34,399 nt of DNA from Hyphomicrobium sp. (GTDB lineage Bacteria > Pseudomonadota > Alphaproteobacteria > Rhizobiales > Hyphomicrobiaceae): the NCBI GenBank assembly GCA_024230315.1, contig JAAERO010000184.1:1-34399 (forward strand). The letters are read 5' to 3'. Shown here one piece after another: positions 10,414 through 17,944 of the stretch (the stretch's first letter is position 1; each line of letters starts with the position of its first letter). The notes beneath the pieces are model-generated. The model saw only the letters and a list, made by a program, of their open reading frames with translations, ran no database searches and was not told the DNA's origin. The position numbers and the translations under genes are program-made.

Positions 10414-11016
10414 TTACAACGCCTTGTCGAGTTTTGCCGCCATCTCCTCAACGGGCGTCGTCGGCGAGAAGTGCGTCACGAACTCACCATTGGGGTCCAT
10501 GAGGTAGAAGATCGACGTGTGATCGATCGAGTAATCGTCGGGAAGATCTGCGTTTGGTACCTTCTTGTAGTAGACGCGATAGGCCTTCGCCGCTTTAGCG
10601 ATCTCCTCGAGCGTGCCGGTCAAACCCACGAAGCGCGAATCAAAGTTCCGCACATATTCGCCGAGCTTTGCCGGTGTATCTCGTTCAGGGTCGACGGTGA
10701 TAAAGACCGGCACAACGCGATCGGCCTTTTCCCCAAGCTTGTCGAGCGCACTGGCTACAAGCTGCAATCCGGCTGGGCAGATGTCGGGACACGATGTGAA
10801 GCCGAAAAAAACAAGCATGTAGCGGTCGCGGAAATCCTTCTCCGTTACGCGTGTACCATTTTGATCGACGAGGCTGAATGGCCCACCAATAAGCGCCTTC
10901 CCGCTTGTCCTCGGCCCCCCGGACGGCAGGATTGCCTCGCGCGCTTGCGGAATAATTGAAACGGCGGCTATGGCGCCAGCCGCGAGCCCGACCACAACTG
11001 CCAGTATCAGTTTCAT
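10414..11016 (-). CDS. senC: SCO1/SenC family copper chaperone
   Basis: SCO1/SenC proteins deliver copper to the CuA centre of cytochrome c oxidase and may act as thiol-disulfide oxidoreductases. The 200-residue product has one N-terminal signal-anchor helix (about residues 2-22), placing the thioredoxin-like domain in the periplasm. The copper ligands are intact: the CPDIC motif with Cys76 and Cys80, and His166 in DHTSIFYL. VDPERDT at about 108-114 is also typical. The gene is divergent from regB, with only a short spacer. senC beside reg genes is the known arrangement in photosynthetic and respiratory alphaproteobacteria and ties oxidase assembly to redox control. Confidence 0.94.
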   Translation of the reverse strand: MKLILAVVVGLAAGAIAAVSIIPQAREAILPSGGPRTSGKALIGGPFSLVDQNGTRVTEKDFRDRYMLVFFGFTSCPDICPAGLQLVASALDKLGEKADRVVPVFITVDPERDTPAKLGEYVRNFDSRFVGLTGTLEEIAKAAKAYRVYYKKVPNADLPDDYSIDHTSIFYLMDPNGEFVTHFSPTTPVEEMAAKLDKAL

Positions 11017-11081
11017 TTGATGGTCTTTCCTTTATCGATGCAGTTAATCCCCGCAGGGCCTGGCTGCAACCCCCGTGAACG

Positions 11082-12614
11082 GTGCCCTATTGTCGCGTTT
11101 GCCAACCCGGCGGAAAGATCTTCGACGGTTCGTATTGCATGCCATCGCTCAGGCTACGCATTCTGCCCGTTACCTATGCTAACCTCAGCCAACCTTGCGT
11201 CACTCATGGTTTGTGTGCGTTGCAAAAACTACGAACAGAAAATAGCGCCTCCCTTCTGATCGATCCGGTCGAAGGCCGGTTGCGTCTCAACACGATCGTG
11301 CGTTTGCGCTGGGTCGCGGTTCTGGGTCAACTGGTTGCGATTGGCGTCGTGACGTTTCTGTTCGGATTTTCGCTGCCTATCGGAGCATGTCTCACGGTTA
11401 TCGCGCTATCGGCCTGGCTCAATGTTTTTCTCGGCATTCGCTATCCGCCGCGGCACAGGCTGAGCGTTGGGTTTGCGACGGGCCTCTTGATTTACGACAT
11501 CGTGCAGCTCGCTGCGCTTCTGTATCTTACGGGCGGCATCAACAATCCCTTCACGATGCTCATTGTTGCGCCCGTGACGGTCTCAGCCGCGACCTTGCCG
11601 CCGCGCATTACGATCGTACTCGGCTTGATCGCACTTGCCGCTACCGCGTTTCTTGTCGTCGAGCACCAACCGCTACCCTGGTACGATGGGACAGCGTTCG
11701 AACTACCGCGAATTTATCAGTTTGGCATTTTTGCCGCTGTTTGCGCCTCAACGACGCTCATGGCCCTCTATGCGTGGCGGCTCACGAAGGAGTCCCGGCA
11801 AATGTCTGCGGCCTTGGCCGCCACCGATATGGTTCTTGCACGCGAGCAGAAGTTGCATGCGCTTGATGGTCTGGCGGCCGCGGCCGCGCATGAGCTTGGT
11901 ACGCCACTGTCGACAATCGCGGTCGTCACCAAGGAACTGGAGCACCACATAGGGGCCGACGATCCGCTGCGCGACGACATAGTGCTCTTGAACGCGCAGG
12001 CGCTGCGTTGCCGCGAGATTCTGCTGAAGCTCACCCGGCACCCAAGCGAGCAGGACCCTCTTCATGCACGCGTCAGCGTTCGTGCGATGCTGGAAGAGGC
12101 GGCTGCACCTTACCGTTCAGGCAAGGCCAACATCACCTTTGTGGCTGGGCCGGAGGGTGCTGAAGGGGGTGCAGCTTCACCGGAGGCTGTGGCGGAACGT
12201 CGGCCGGGCGTCATATACGGCCTCGGCAACATCATCGAGAACGCCACCGAATTTGCGCTCAAAGAGGTCACGATTCGAGCGCTATGGAATGCGGATGAAG
12301 TCGTGGTGACCATCACCGACGACGGTCCAGGCTTTCCCCCAGACGTAATGGACAGCGTGGGCGAGCCCTATGTCACGACACGGCCCGCTGAAGCCGTCGC
12401 AGGAATGAGTAAGGTGGATTTTGGAACGTCGAGGCTCGGCCTAGGGTTTTTCATCGCCAAGACGTTGCTTGAGCGCTTCGGCGCTAGTGTGAGCCTTGCG
12501 AACCGAAAAAGCCCTGCCACCGGCGCAATAGTGCGTATTGCTTGGCCGCGGGACGTTTTCGAGGGCCAAGAACAAATTGCACGTACAAAGCTAAACCTTG
12601 GGGCTGGATTCTAG
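11082..12614 (+). CDS. regB: Redox-sensing histidine kinase RegB (ActS/PrrB type)
   Basis: RegB is a membrane sensor kinase that reads the ubiquinone pool and phosphorylates RegA to control respiration, carbon and nitrogen fixation genes. It has about six membrane helices (roughly 75-235), with the quinone-site heptapeptide GGINNPF (151-157) in a loop. The dimerisation/phosphoacceptor segment HELGTPLSTI has His270. A cysteine in LRCREIL (Cys310) sits where RegB's redox-active cysteine is expected. The ATPase domain shows NIIENATEFA, DDGPGF and LGLGFFIAKTLL. The start is uncertain: GTG 11082 opens the frame, ATG 11139 and later TTG codons are alternatives, and none has a good ribosome binding site. 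The first 60 or so residues do not resemble the family. regA follows after about 216 bases. Confidence 0.9.
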   Translation: MPYCRVCQPGGKIFDGSYCMPSLRLRILPVTYANLSQPCVTHGLCALQKLRTENSASLLIDPVEGRLRLNTIVRLRWVAVLGQLVAIGVVTFLFGFSLPIGACLTVIALSAWLNVFLGIRYPPRHRLSVGFATGLLIYDIVQLAALLYLTGGINNPFTMLIVAPVTVSAATLPPRITIVLGLIALAATAFLVVEHQPLPWYDGTAFELPRIYQFGIFAAVCASTTLMALYAWRLTKESRQMSAALAATDMVLAREQKLHALDGLAAAAAHELGTPLSTIAVVTKELEHHIGADDPLRDDIVLLNAQALRCREILLKLTRHPSEQDPLHARVSVRAMLEEAAAPYRSGKANITFVAGPEGAEGGAASPEAVAERRPGVIYGLGNIIENATEFALKEVTIRALWNADEVVVTITDDGPGFPPDVMDSVGEPYVTTRPAEAVAGMSKVDFGTSRLGLGFFIAKTLLERFGASVSLANRKSPATGAIVRIAWPRDVFEGQEQIARTKLNLGAGF

Positions 12615-12830
12615 CCCGACAAACCAGGATAGATTGGTGTTCACAATAGAGCGACGTAAAGGCTGACACAGCGCTCGCAAAATGCGATTTTGATGCGTGA
12701 TCTGGCAAAGCTGTCGTCATTGGCTTTGCGCGCGGTCGGGCCTATAAGCATATCTAGTGGTTCATCGGGACGGGGAGGTATCGTGGAGGAAAAGCACCGG
12801 ATCGCAGACCCGGGCACCCCCGGAGGTGAA

Positions 12831-13400
12831 ATGAACACGATTGAAGATCTTTCCTTTCGTCAAGACGAGCTGCCAGAAGATCGCTCTCTCGTCATCGTCG
12901 ATGATGATCGCGCATTTCTGCAGCGCCTCGTCAGGGCCATGGAAACGCGCGGCTTCGAGGTCAGAGGCGGCCATTCGGTTGCTGAAGGCATCGAGCTCAT
13001 TCGCTGCAAGGCGCCTGCCTTTGCCGTGGTCGACATGCGGCTAGAGGATGGCAACGGCCTCGACGTGATCGCCGAGCTGGCGCGTATGCGCCCAGATGCA
13101 CGTGCGATCGTGTTGACGGGCTATGGCAATATTGCAACCGCAGTGACGGCGGTGAAGCTCGGGGCGGTCGATTATCTCGCCAAGCCCGCAGACGCTGACG
13201 ATGTGACCGATGCTCTTCTGGCGCCCGCGAACTCCAAGGCACCGCCGCCGGAGAACCCGATGTCTGCGGACCGTGTACGCTGGGAGCACATTCAGCGCGT
13301 ATTCGAACTATGCGATCGCAACGTGTCGGAGACGGCGCGCCGCCTTAACATGCACCGGCGTACACTTCAGCGCATTTTGGCCAAACGCGCTCCGAAGTAG
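12831..13400 (+). CDS. regA: Redox response regulator RegA (ActR/PrrA type)
   Basis: RegA is the response regulator partner of RegB. The 189-residue protein has a receiver domain with acidic residues Asp24-Asp26, phosphoacceptor Asp68 (VVDMRLEDG), Thr96 and Lys118. A proline-rich linker (about 135-143) leads to a Fis-type helix-turn-helix, NVSETARRLNMHRRTLQRIL (164-183), the highly conserved DNA-binding end of this family. The ATG at 12831 follows GGAGG by four bases. A GTG at 12783 also has GGAGG four bases upstream and would add 16 residues, so the start has two good candidates. The gap from regB contains an inverted repeat, CAAAAT-GCG-ATTTTG (12678-12692), which could be a control site. 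It may therefore have its own promoter. Confidence 0.94.
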   Translation: MNTIEDLSFRQDELPEDRSLVIVDDDRAFLQRLVRAMETRGFEVRGGHSVAEGIELIRCKAPAFAVVDMRLEDGNGLDVIAELARMRPDARAIVLTGYGNIATAVTAVKLGAVDYLAKPADADDVTDALLAPANSKAPPPENPMSADRVRWEHIQRVFELCDRNVSETARRLNMHRRTLQRILAKRAPK

Positions 13401-13433
13401 GCGGGCAAGCTGCCCGGTAGGGCAAACGCGCAC

Positions 13434-13925
13434 TCAAGAATTCTCGTGCGACGGATCGATGGCAGTATGCAGCGCAAAGGCAGCTGCGTGCGCAAAACGC
13501 AACGTCATGGATTTGCGTCGCGCTGGTGCGAGTCGCGCTTCGGGCGCTGGCCGCACGATCTCGCCTCCAAATCGATCAGCGAGAATGAGACCAGTGTCGG
13601 CAGGCAAGATATCCACGGGAAATTCGGGTGCCACGGCAAAGTAGAGCTGATCTGAAAACTCGCGGTATTCTGGCCACTTCTGGTCGGCTCGAAAATCCTC
13701 GACGCTCGATTTGACCTCGATGATCCAAATATCGCCGCTAGCCGACAGCGCGGTGATGTCGGCGCGGCGTCCATTGGGCAAAGGCAGTTCGGTGAGGCTG
13801 GAGAAACCCAGTGTACGCACTAAGCGGCCCACGCCGCGGCACACTTGGCGCGTTACAACATCGCGTTGAAGGTTCTCCGCCATATCGATGCCAGTTTCAC
13901 GCGCTCTATCGTGGGATGTCGTCAT
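13434..13925 (-). CDS. mmcB: MmcB family DNA repair protein
   Basis: MmcB is a small alphaproteobacterial protein linked to mitomycin C tolerance, with a PD-(D/E)XK nuclease-like fold. The product, 163 residues from this start, shows the fold's catalytic pattern: Asp56 in NGRRADI, then EVK (70-72) in WIIEVKSS, followed by DFRADQKWPEY. The start is uncertain. ATG 13925 is chosen; ATG 13883 and TTG 14003 are in frame, and none has a clear ribosome binding site. It is divergent from the Lon-like ATPase gene, sharing about 150 bases of upstream DNA, so the two may be co-regulated. I saw no LexA-type GTTC-N7-GTTC box there. Nuclease activity is inferred from the fold. Confidence 0.85.
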   Translation of the reverse strand: MTTSHDRARETGIDMAENLQRDVVTRQVCRGVGRLVRTLGFSSLTELPLPNGRRADITALSASGDIWIIEVKSSVEDFRADQKWPEYREFSDQLYFAVAPEFPVDILPADTGLILADRFGGEIVRPAPEARLAPARRKSMTLRFAHAAAFALHTAIDPSHENS

Positions 13926-14079
13926 CCGTGCGCCATCAGCTAGTGCGGCCAACCTACCCGAGTGATCCGCAACATAATGCTCTGCGGGTAAGAGCAAATC
14001 CAATTGAGTTGGCCTTAGGACCGCTCGAATCGTTTTTTGGCGTAGTGACTAACTCTCTTTAAGGCGGGCGCCGAACCCC

Positions 14080-15909
14080 ATGTTTTTCAGACGCTCAAAG
14101 CAAGACACGGCAAAGCCGAGGGCTATTGAGCCCGAGGAGGCGGCGAAGGCTGAGTCCGAGCCGCTGAAGCTGGATTCCATCACTCCGGAACCGGTCACGG
14201 ACGTGACGGTGGCGGCCGAAGCGGAAAAAGCGCCGGCAAAGGCCAATGGGACGCCGTCAGGTTCGGATAATGCACCGATGGAGCCTAAGATCCATGTCGA
14301 CCCCAAGGCCCTCGGATTTGAGACCACCGCCGATTTGGAGCCAGAAGGAGACCTCATAGGTCAGGAACGCGCGCTGGAGGCGCTAGCATTCGGCGCCGGT
14401 ATGAAAGGCCCAGGCTACAATATGCTTGTCGTAGGCCCCGCAGGATCGGGCCGGCATACGGCGGCGCGCACAAAACTGGAGGCGACGGCCAGCAAAACGG
14501 GTGCTCCCCCAGATTGGGTCTATGTCAGTTCGTTCGATTCAATTGGCCGCTATCGTGCTCTGAAATTCCCATCGGGGACAGCAAAGTCGTTCGCTGAAGG
14601 CATGGCGCGTGCAATCGATCGCCTTAAGGAGGCGCTACCTGCCGCTTTTGGGGCCGAAGACTATGAGCTGCGCCGCCGCACGATCGAGGAGGAATTCCGC
14701 TTCAGCCGGGCTGATGCGCTGGAGGCCCTCCGCCGCCAGGTCGAGCCGCAAAACATTGCAGTCCTCAGCACGCCGGCCGGCATCGCGGTTGCGCCTATCC
14801 TCGAAGGCAAGGTGGTCAGTACCGCCGTTTTCAATTCAGTGCCAGAACAGCTTCGCAATGGGATCGAGGCCAAGATTGCCGCCGTTGAAACCGAGATCGA
14901 GGCGATACTCGCCAGAACGCCTGATTCTGAGAAGATGCTGAGCGAAGGACTGATGGTTCTCAATGAGCAGGTCGCCGGACGCCAAGTGAGTGCCGCGCTC
15001 GAAGAGGTCAAGTGTGAGTTTGAGGACATCAGCGGTGTCAAAAACTATTTAAAGGCGGCCGCGCGTGATCTGGTCCGCAATGCGGGGCTGTTTGTTTCCG
15101 AAGCGGGCAAGGTCGACGAAGGCCCACGCGTTCCTATTAACACGACCGGCGATCCCCGCTTTGCGCGCTATCGCGTGCACGTGATGGCGGCGCGTGGCGT
15201 CAACAGTGCCGCGCCCATTGTTCAAGAATCAAACCCGACCTATGCCAACCTCTTTGGGCGCATTGAGTGCGGCGGGGGTGCCGAGTCCCACGAGCCGCAG
15301 GTCGTGCGCATACGTCCGGGTGCGCTGCATCGCGCCAATGGAGGCTATATGTTCCTTGATGCACGCGCGCTTCTCGCCCAGACAGCAGTTATGGACGCTT
15401 TGCTGCGTGCGCTCTCAGAATGCGAAATCCGCTTCGATCCCCCTGCCGAACCGTTCGGCGTCAGCGCTGGCGAGGTGCCCGATCTGGAGCCGATTGCGCT
15501 TGACGTGAAGTTTGCCGTGTTCGGTGAGGCGGCAGATCATCGCCAACTCGCGAAACAATGGCCCGATTTACCCCGCCTCTTCAAGGTCGAAGCCAGGTTC
15601 GACGACACGATCGACCGCTCGCAGGAAGCCGTGGCCGCGTATGCGCGCCTTATTGCAGGCATCGTCACGCGTCATTCATTGAAGCCAGTTGATTGCGGTG
15701 CCGTTGCCGTGCTGATCGACGAGGCGTCGCGCCGCGCCGGTGGCAACGGCAAGCTCTCGCTCGAGGTTGGTGAGATGGCAGACCTTTGCCGCGAGGCCGA
15801 CCATTGGGCAGGGAGCGCCGGTCGCGCCGTGACATCTATCGCCGACATCGAGCGCGCACTTGAGCAGCGCAACGAACGGGCGGCCGATGCAAGAGGGAGC
15901 GTGGTATGA
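14080..15909 (+). CDS. Lon-like AAA_32 ATPase lacking the protease domain
   Basis: This 609-residue protein matches the ATPase part of Lon-like proteases of the AAA_32 (LonB-related) family. Residues 1-70 are an acidic, Ala/Pro-rich tail. The conserved start DPKALGFETTADL is at about 74-86, then IGQERALEALAFG (93-105) and the P-loop GPAGSGRHT (119-127). Arg at the usual Lys position is, from memory, common in this family. GALHRANGGYMFLDARALL near residue 425 is the conserved segment around Walker B. The protein ends after the lid region (LCREADHW... RALEQRNER), where full members, about 800 residues, continue into a Ser-Lys protease domain. No such domain follows in any frame. The stop overlaps the next gene's start (ATGA), implying translational coupling. 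Unfoldase or chaperone-like work is inferred. Confidence 0.82.
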   Translation: MFFRRSKQDTAKPRAIEPEEAAKAESEPLKLDSITPEPVTDVTVAAEAEKAPAKANGTPSGSDNAPMEPKIHVDPKALGFETTADLEPEGDLIGQERALEALAFGAGMKGPGYNMLVVGPAGSGRHTAARTKLEATASKTGAPPDWVYVSSFDSIGRYRALKFPSGTAKSFAEGMARAIDRLKEALPAAFGAEDYELRRRTIEEEFRFSRADALEALRRQVEPQNIAVLSTPAGIAVAPILEGKVVSTAVFNSVPEQLRNGIEAKIAAVETEIEAILARTPDSEKMLSEGLMVLNEQVAGRQVSAALEEVKCEFEDISGVKNYLKAAARDLVRNAGLFVSEAGKVDEGPRVPINTTGDPRFARYRVHVMAARGVNSAAPIVQESNPTYANLFGRIECGGGAESHEPQVVRIRPGALHRANGGYMFLDARALLAQTAVMDALLRALSECEIRFDPPAEPFGVSAGEVPDLEPIALDVKFAVFGEAADHRQLAKQWPDLPRLFKVEARFDDTIDRSQEAVAAYARLIAGIVTRHSLKPVDCGAVAVLIDEASRRAGGNGKLSLEVGEMADLCREADHWAGSAGRAVTSIADIERALEQRNERAADARGSVV

Positions 15910-16772
15910 TTGCTCATGTGGCTGCAGCGGGAGAAGGCAGGGGCCGCGTGGTGCTCTGGCTAGGGTCGTCGGCCCGCACGAGTTCGGCTGCAATTGATGC
16001 TGCGATGCTCGTGGCCCACGCCTACGACTCGGAGGTGGAGAGCCTGTTCGTCGAGGACCAACAGCTGTTCGAATTTGCAAGCCTTCCCTTTGCGCGTATC
16101 ATTTCCTCAGATGAAGAAGGTTGGCGCGCCCTACCGAGCGTCGACTTGGAACGAGAGATTCATTTGGTGGGCGCGGCATTGCAGCGCCAGATTGCAACCA
16201 CGGCACGCGAAGCGTCTGTGACCTATCGCAGTAGGGTCGTGCGCGACGATCCCATGCGTGCGCTGGCGCGAGCCTGTAGTGAGACGGGACCGTGGAACGT
16301 CGTAACCATCGCGGAGCCTTTCGGTGCTTGGAAGGAAGATCGGCTGCGTGATCTTTTCTCCTCGGTTCACGGTACGACCGGCATCGTCATCACCGGTCCA
16401 ATGGCCAGTCGGATTCAAGGTCCCATTATTGTGGTGGTAGAGGAGATTGAGCGTCTTAGCCCCATGCTCAAGGCTGCCGAACGTATCAACGAAGCGACAG
16501 GTGGGCCGGTCAAGCTGCTGCTCGTCGGGGATCGGCAAGATGAGCTTGCTTGGCTCGAAGGCGAAGCTCGACTTCTGTTTAGTGACGGTGAGGAAACACC
16601 GTTCGAAGTTGTTCTTGTGGAACGCGGCGATACGGCAGCGGTGGCCGAGACGCTGCGCCGGCACCGGGCTGGATTTGTCCTGGCGCAGTACGGTGGTCTT
16701 ACGGTGCCGGCCGAGGGCAGCCTTCGCCCGCTTGCTTGCGCACTGGAGTGCCCGCTTCTTATCGTGCGCTAG
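15906..16772 (+). CDS. USP-like alpha/beta protein coupled to the Lon-like ATPase
   Basis: I do not recognise a named family. The 288 residues read as two similar alpha/beta halves. The first (about 14-155) starts with VVLWLGSSARTSSAAIDAAMLVA and resembles a universal stress protein strand-helix unit. The second (about 162-288) starts with GPIIVVVEEIERLSPMLKAA and ends PLACALECPLLIVR, where USP domains usually close. The glycine-rich ATP loop of ATP-binding USPs is not evident. No signal peptide or membrane helix is seen. Its ATG overlaps the stop of the Lon-like ATPase gene by four bases, so the two products are probably made together and may interact. After the stop, CTTGCC-AGCA-GGCAAG (16809-16824) is a small hairpin and could end the transcript. 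Confidence 0.7.
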   Translation: MIAHVAAAGEGRGRVVLWLGSSARTSSAAIDAAMLVAHAYDSEVESLFVEDQQLFEFASLPFARIISSDEEGWRALPSVDLEREIHLVGAALQRQIATTAREASVTYRSRVVRDDPMRALARACSETGPWNVVTIAEPFGAWKEDRLRDLFSSVHGTTGIVITGPMASRIQGPIIVVVEEIERLSPMLKAAERINEATGGPVKLLLVGDRQDELAWLEGEARLLFSDGEETPFEVVLVERGDTAAVAETLRRHRAGFVLAQYGGLTVPAEGSLRPLACALECPLLIVR

Positions 16773-16895
16773 ACCGCTAAGAGCTAAACCCAAGCTTCGG
16801 CCAACGAACTTGCCAGCAGGCAAGGACGGACTTGCAGTGTTGAGCGTTGATTGACGCGTGCATTCGTGCAGGCCCGTCAACAGCAAGGCTGCCGC

Positions 16896-17774
16896 TCAAT
16901 CCTCATAGAAAAAATCTGGGCCCGTGCCGACGATAAGAGGATCTGGCTTGCCGATCACACTCTCATCCTTTCCCGGGTAGACCATCTCCGACAACACGAG
17001 GCGGATCGACTCCAATCTCGCGCGGCGCTGATCGTTGGCGCGCACAATAGTCCACGGTGTTATCGCCGTGTGTGTAAAGCGAAACATGTCATGCTGTGCT
17101 TCCGTGTAGTCGTCCCACATGTCTATTGCAGCGAGATCGATGTCTGTGATCTTCCAACGCTTGAAGGGATTGTGCCGGCGCTCATGGAAGCGCTGGAGCT
17201 GCATTTCGCGCCCGACCGTCAGAAAGATTTTGAACAAGCGGATCCCGTCGCGCACGAGTAGGGCCTCAAACTCGGGTGCGTCTCGAAGGAAGGCGCTGAC
17301 CTGCTCCTCGCTGCAAAAATCCATCACGCGTTCCACGCCCGCGCGGTTGTACCAAGACCGGTCGAAGAGCACGATGTCGCCCTTGGTTGGCAGATTTCCA
17401 ACGTAGCGCTGGAAGTACCATTCGCCCTGCTCGGCCTCGGTTGGTTTGGGCAGTGCCACAGAACGCGCGTGACGTGGATTAAGGCGCTCCATGAAGCGGC
17501 GAATGCAGCTTCCTTTGCCGGAGGTATCGCGCCCCTCAAAGATGATGACGAGGCGCTCTTGGGATGCTTGGATGTATTCCTGCAGCTTCAGGAGTTCCAG
17601 CTGGAGCGCCAGGAGCTCTTTCTTATATGCCTTCGCCTTCAGCTTCTCAGAATAAGGATAGCCGCCGGAACCGAGAGCGTTCTTGACGATTTTCGGGGAA
17701 AGAACGGGGTCGTTGATATCGAAATTGTCTGGCACGGCGGTTTTGCGGTTCTTGGGGCCGTTTTCATAGTTCAC
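16896..17774 (-). CDS. ppk2: Polyphosphate kinase 2 family protein
   Basis: PPK2 enzymes transfer phosphate between polyphosphate and nucleoside diphosphates or monophosphates in the cytoplasm. The 292-residue length and single kinase domain fit a one-domain PPK2. Walker A is GRDTSGKG (81-88), the lid region includes the conserved PKPTEAEQGEWYFQRY (109-124), and Walker B is DRSWYNRAGVE (138-148). KRWKITDIDLAAIDMWDDY is also typical. Direction and nucleotide preference cannot be read safely from sequence. The GTG start at 17774 is supported by AGGGGAG six bases upstream; a nearby ATG is out of frame. The gene is divergent from phoR and the pst operon, which makes a role in phosphate storage or recovery likely. 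A 13-codon ORF lies upstream on the same strand. Confidence 0.93.
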   Translation of the reverse strand: MNYENGPKNRKTAVPDNFDINDPVLSPKIVKNALGSGGYPYSEKLKAKAYKKELLALQLELLKLQEYIQASQERLVIIFEGRDTSGKGSCIRRFMERLNPRHARSVALPKPTEAEQGEWYFQRYVGNLPTKGDIVLFDRSWYNRAGVERVMDFCSEEQVSAFLRDAPEFEALLVRDGIRLFKIFLTVGREMQLQRFHERRHNPFKRWKITDIDLAAIDMWDDYTEAQHDMFRFTHTAITPWTIVRANDQRRARLESIRLVLSEMVYPGKDESVIGKPDPLIVGTGPDFFYED

Positions 17775-17860
17775 AGGCGTCTCCCCCTATTCGTGGATAC
17801 GTTAGCGGACGTGTTGGTTCGCCTTGGAACGGTAGCACGCGCACTTGCGCCGCCGGCCGC

Positions 17861-17902
17861 TCAAGACGTTTGAATGTGCCTTCGATCGTCGTTATTTAGC
17901 AT
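17861..17902 (-). CDS. Possible 13-residue leader peptide upstream of ppk2
   Basis: ATG at 17902 is preceded by a near-ideal ribosome binding site, AAGGAGG, six bases upstream. The frame encodes MLNNDDRRHIQTS and then stops at 17861-17863. The ppk2 GTG start lies 86 bases further downstream on the same strand. No other gene uses this ribosome binding site, and the same bases would fall inside phoR only if phoR began at its upstream GTG. The peptide has no run of a single amino acid that would suggest a classical attenuation peptide. It may be a regulatory upstream ORF or a small protein. Translation is inferred from the ribosome binding site only. Confidence 0.45.
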   Translation of the reverse strand: MLNNDDRRHIQTS

Positions 17903-17944
17903 GTGTATCCTCCTTTTTGGCAGCAACGAATCGAAGCGCTGAAG

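Noticed and set aside
17903-17944. Upstream GTG start for phoR
   Set aside because: The 14 added residues are not family-like and overlap the minus-strand ribosome binding site of the small ORF.
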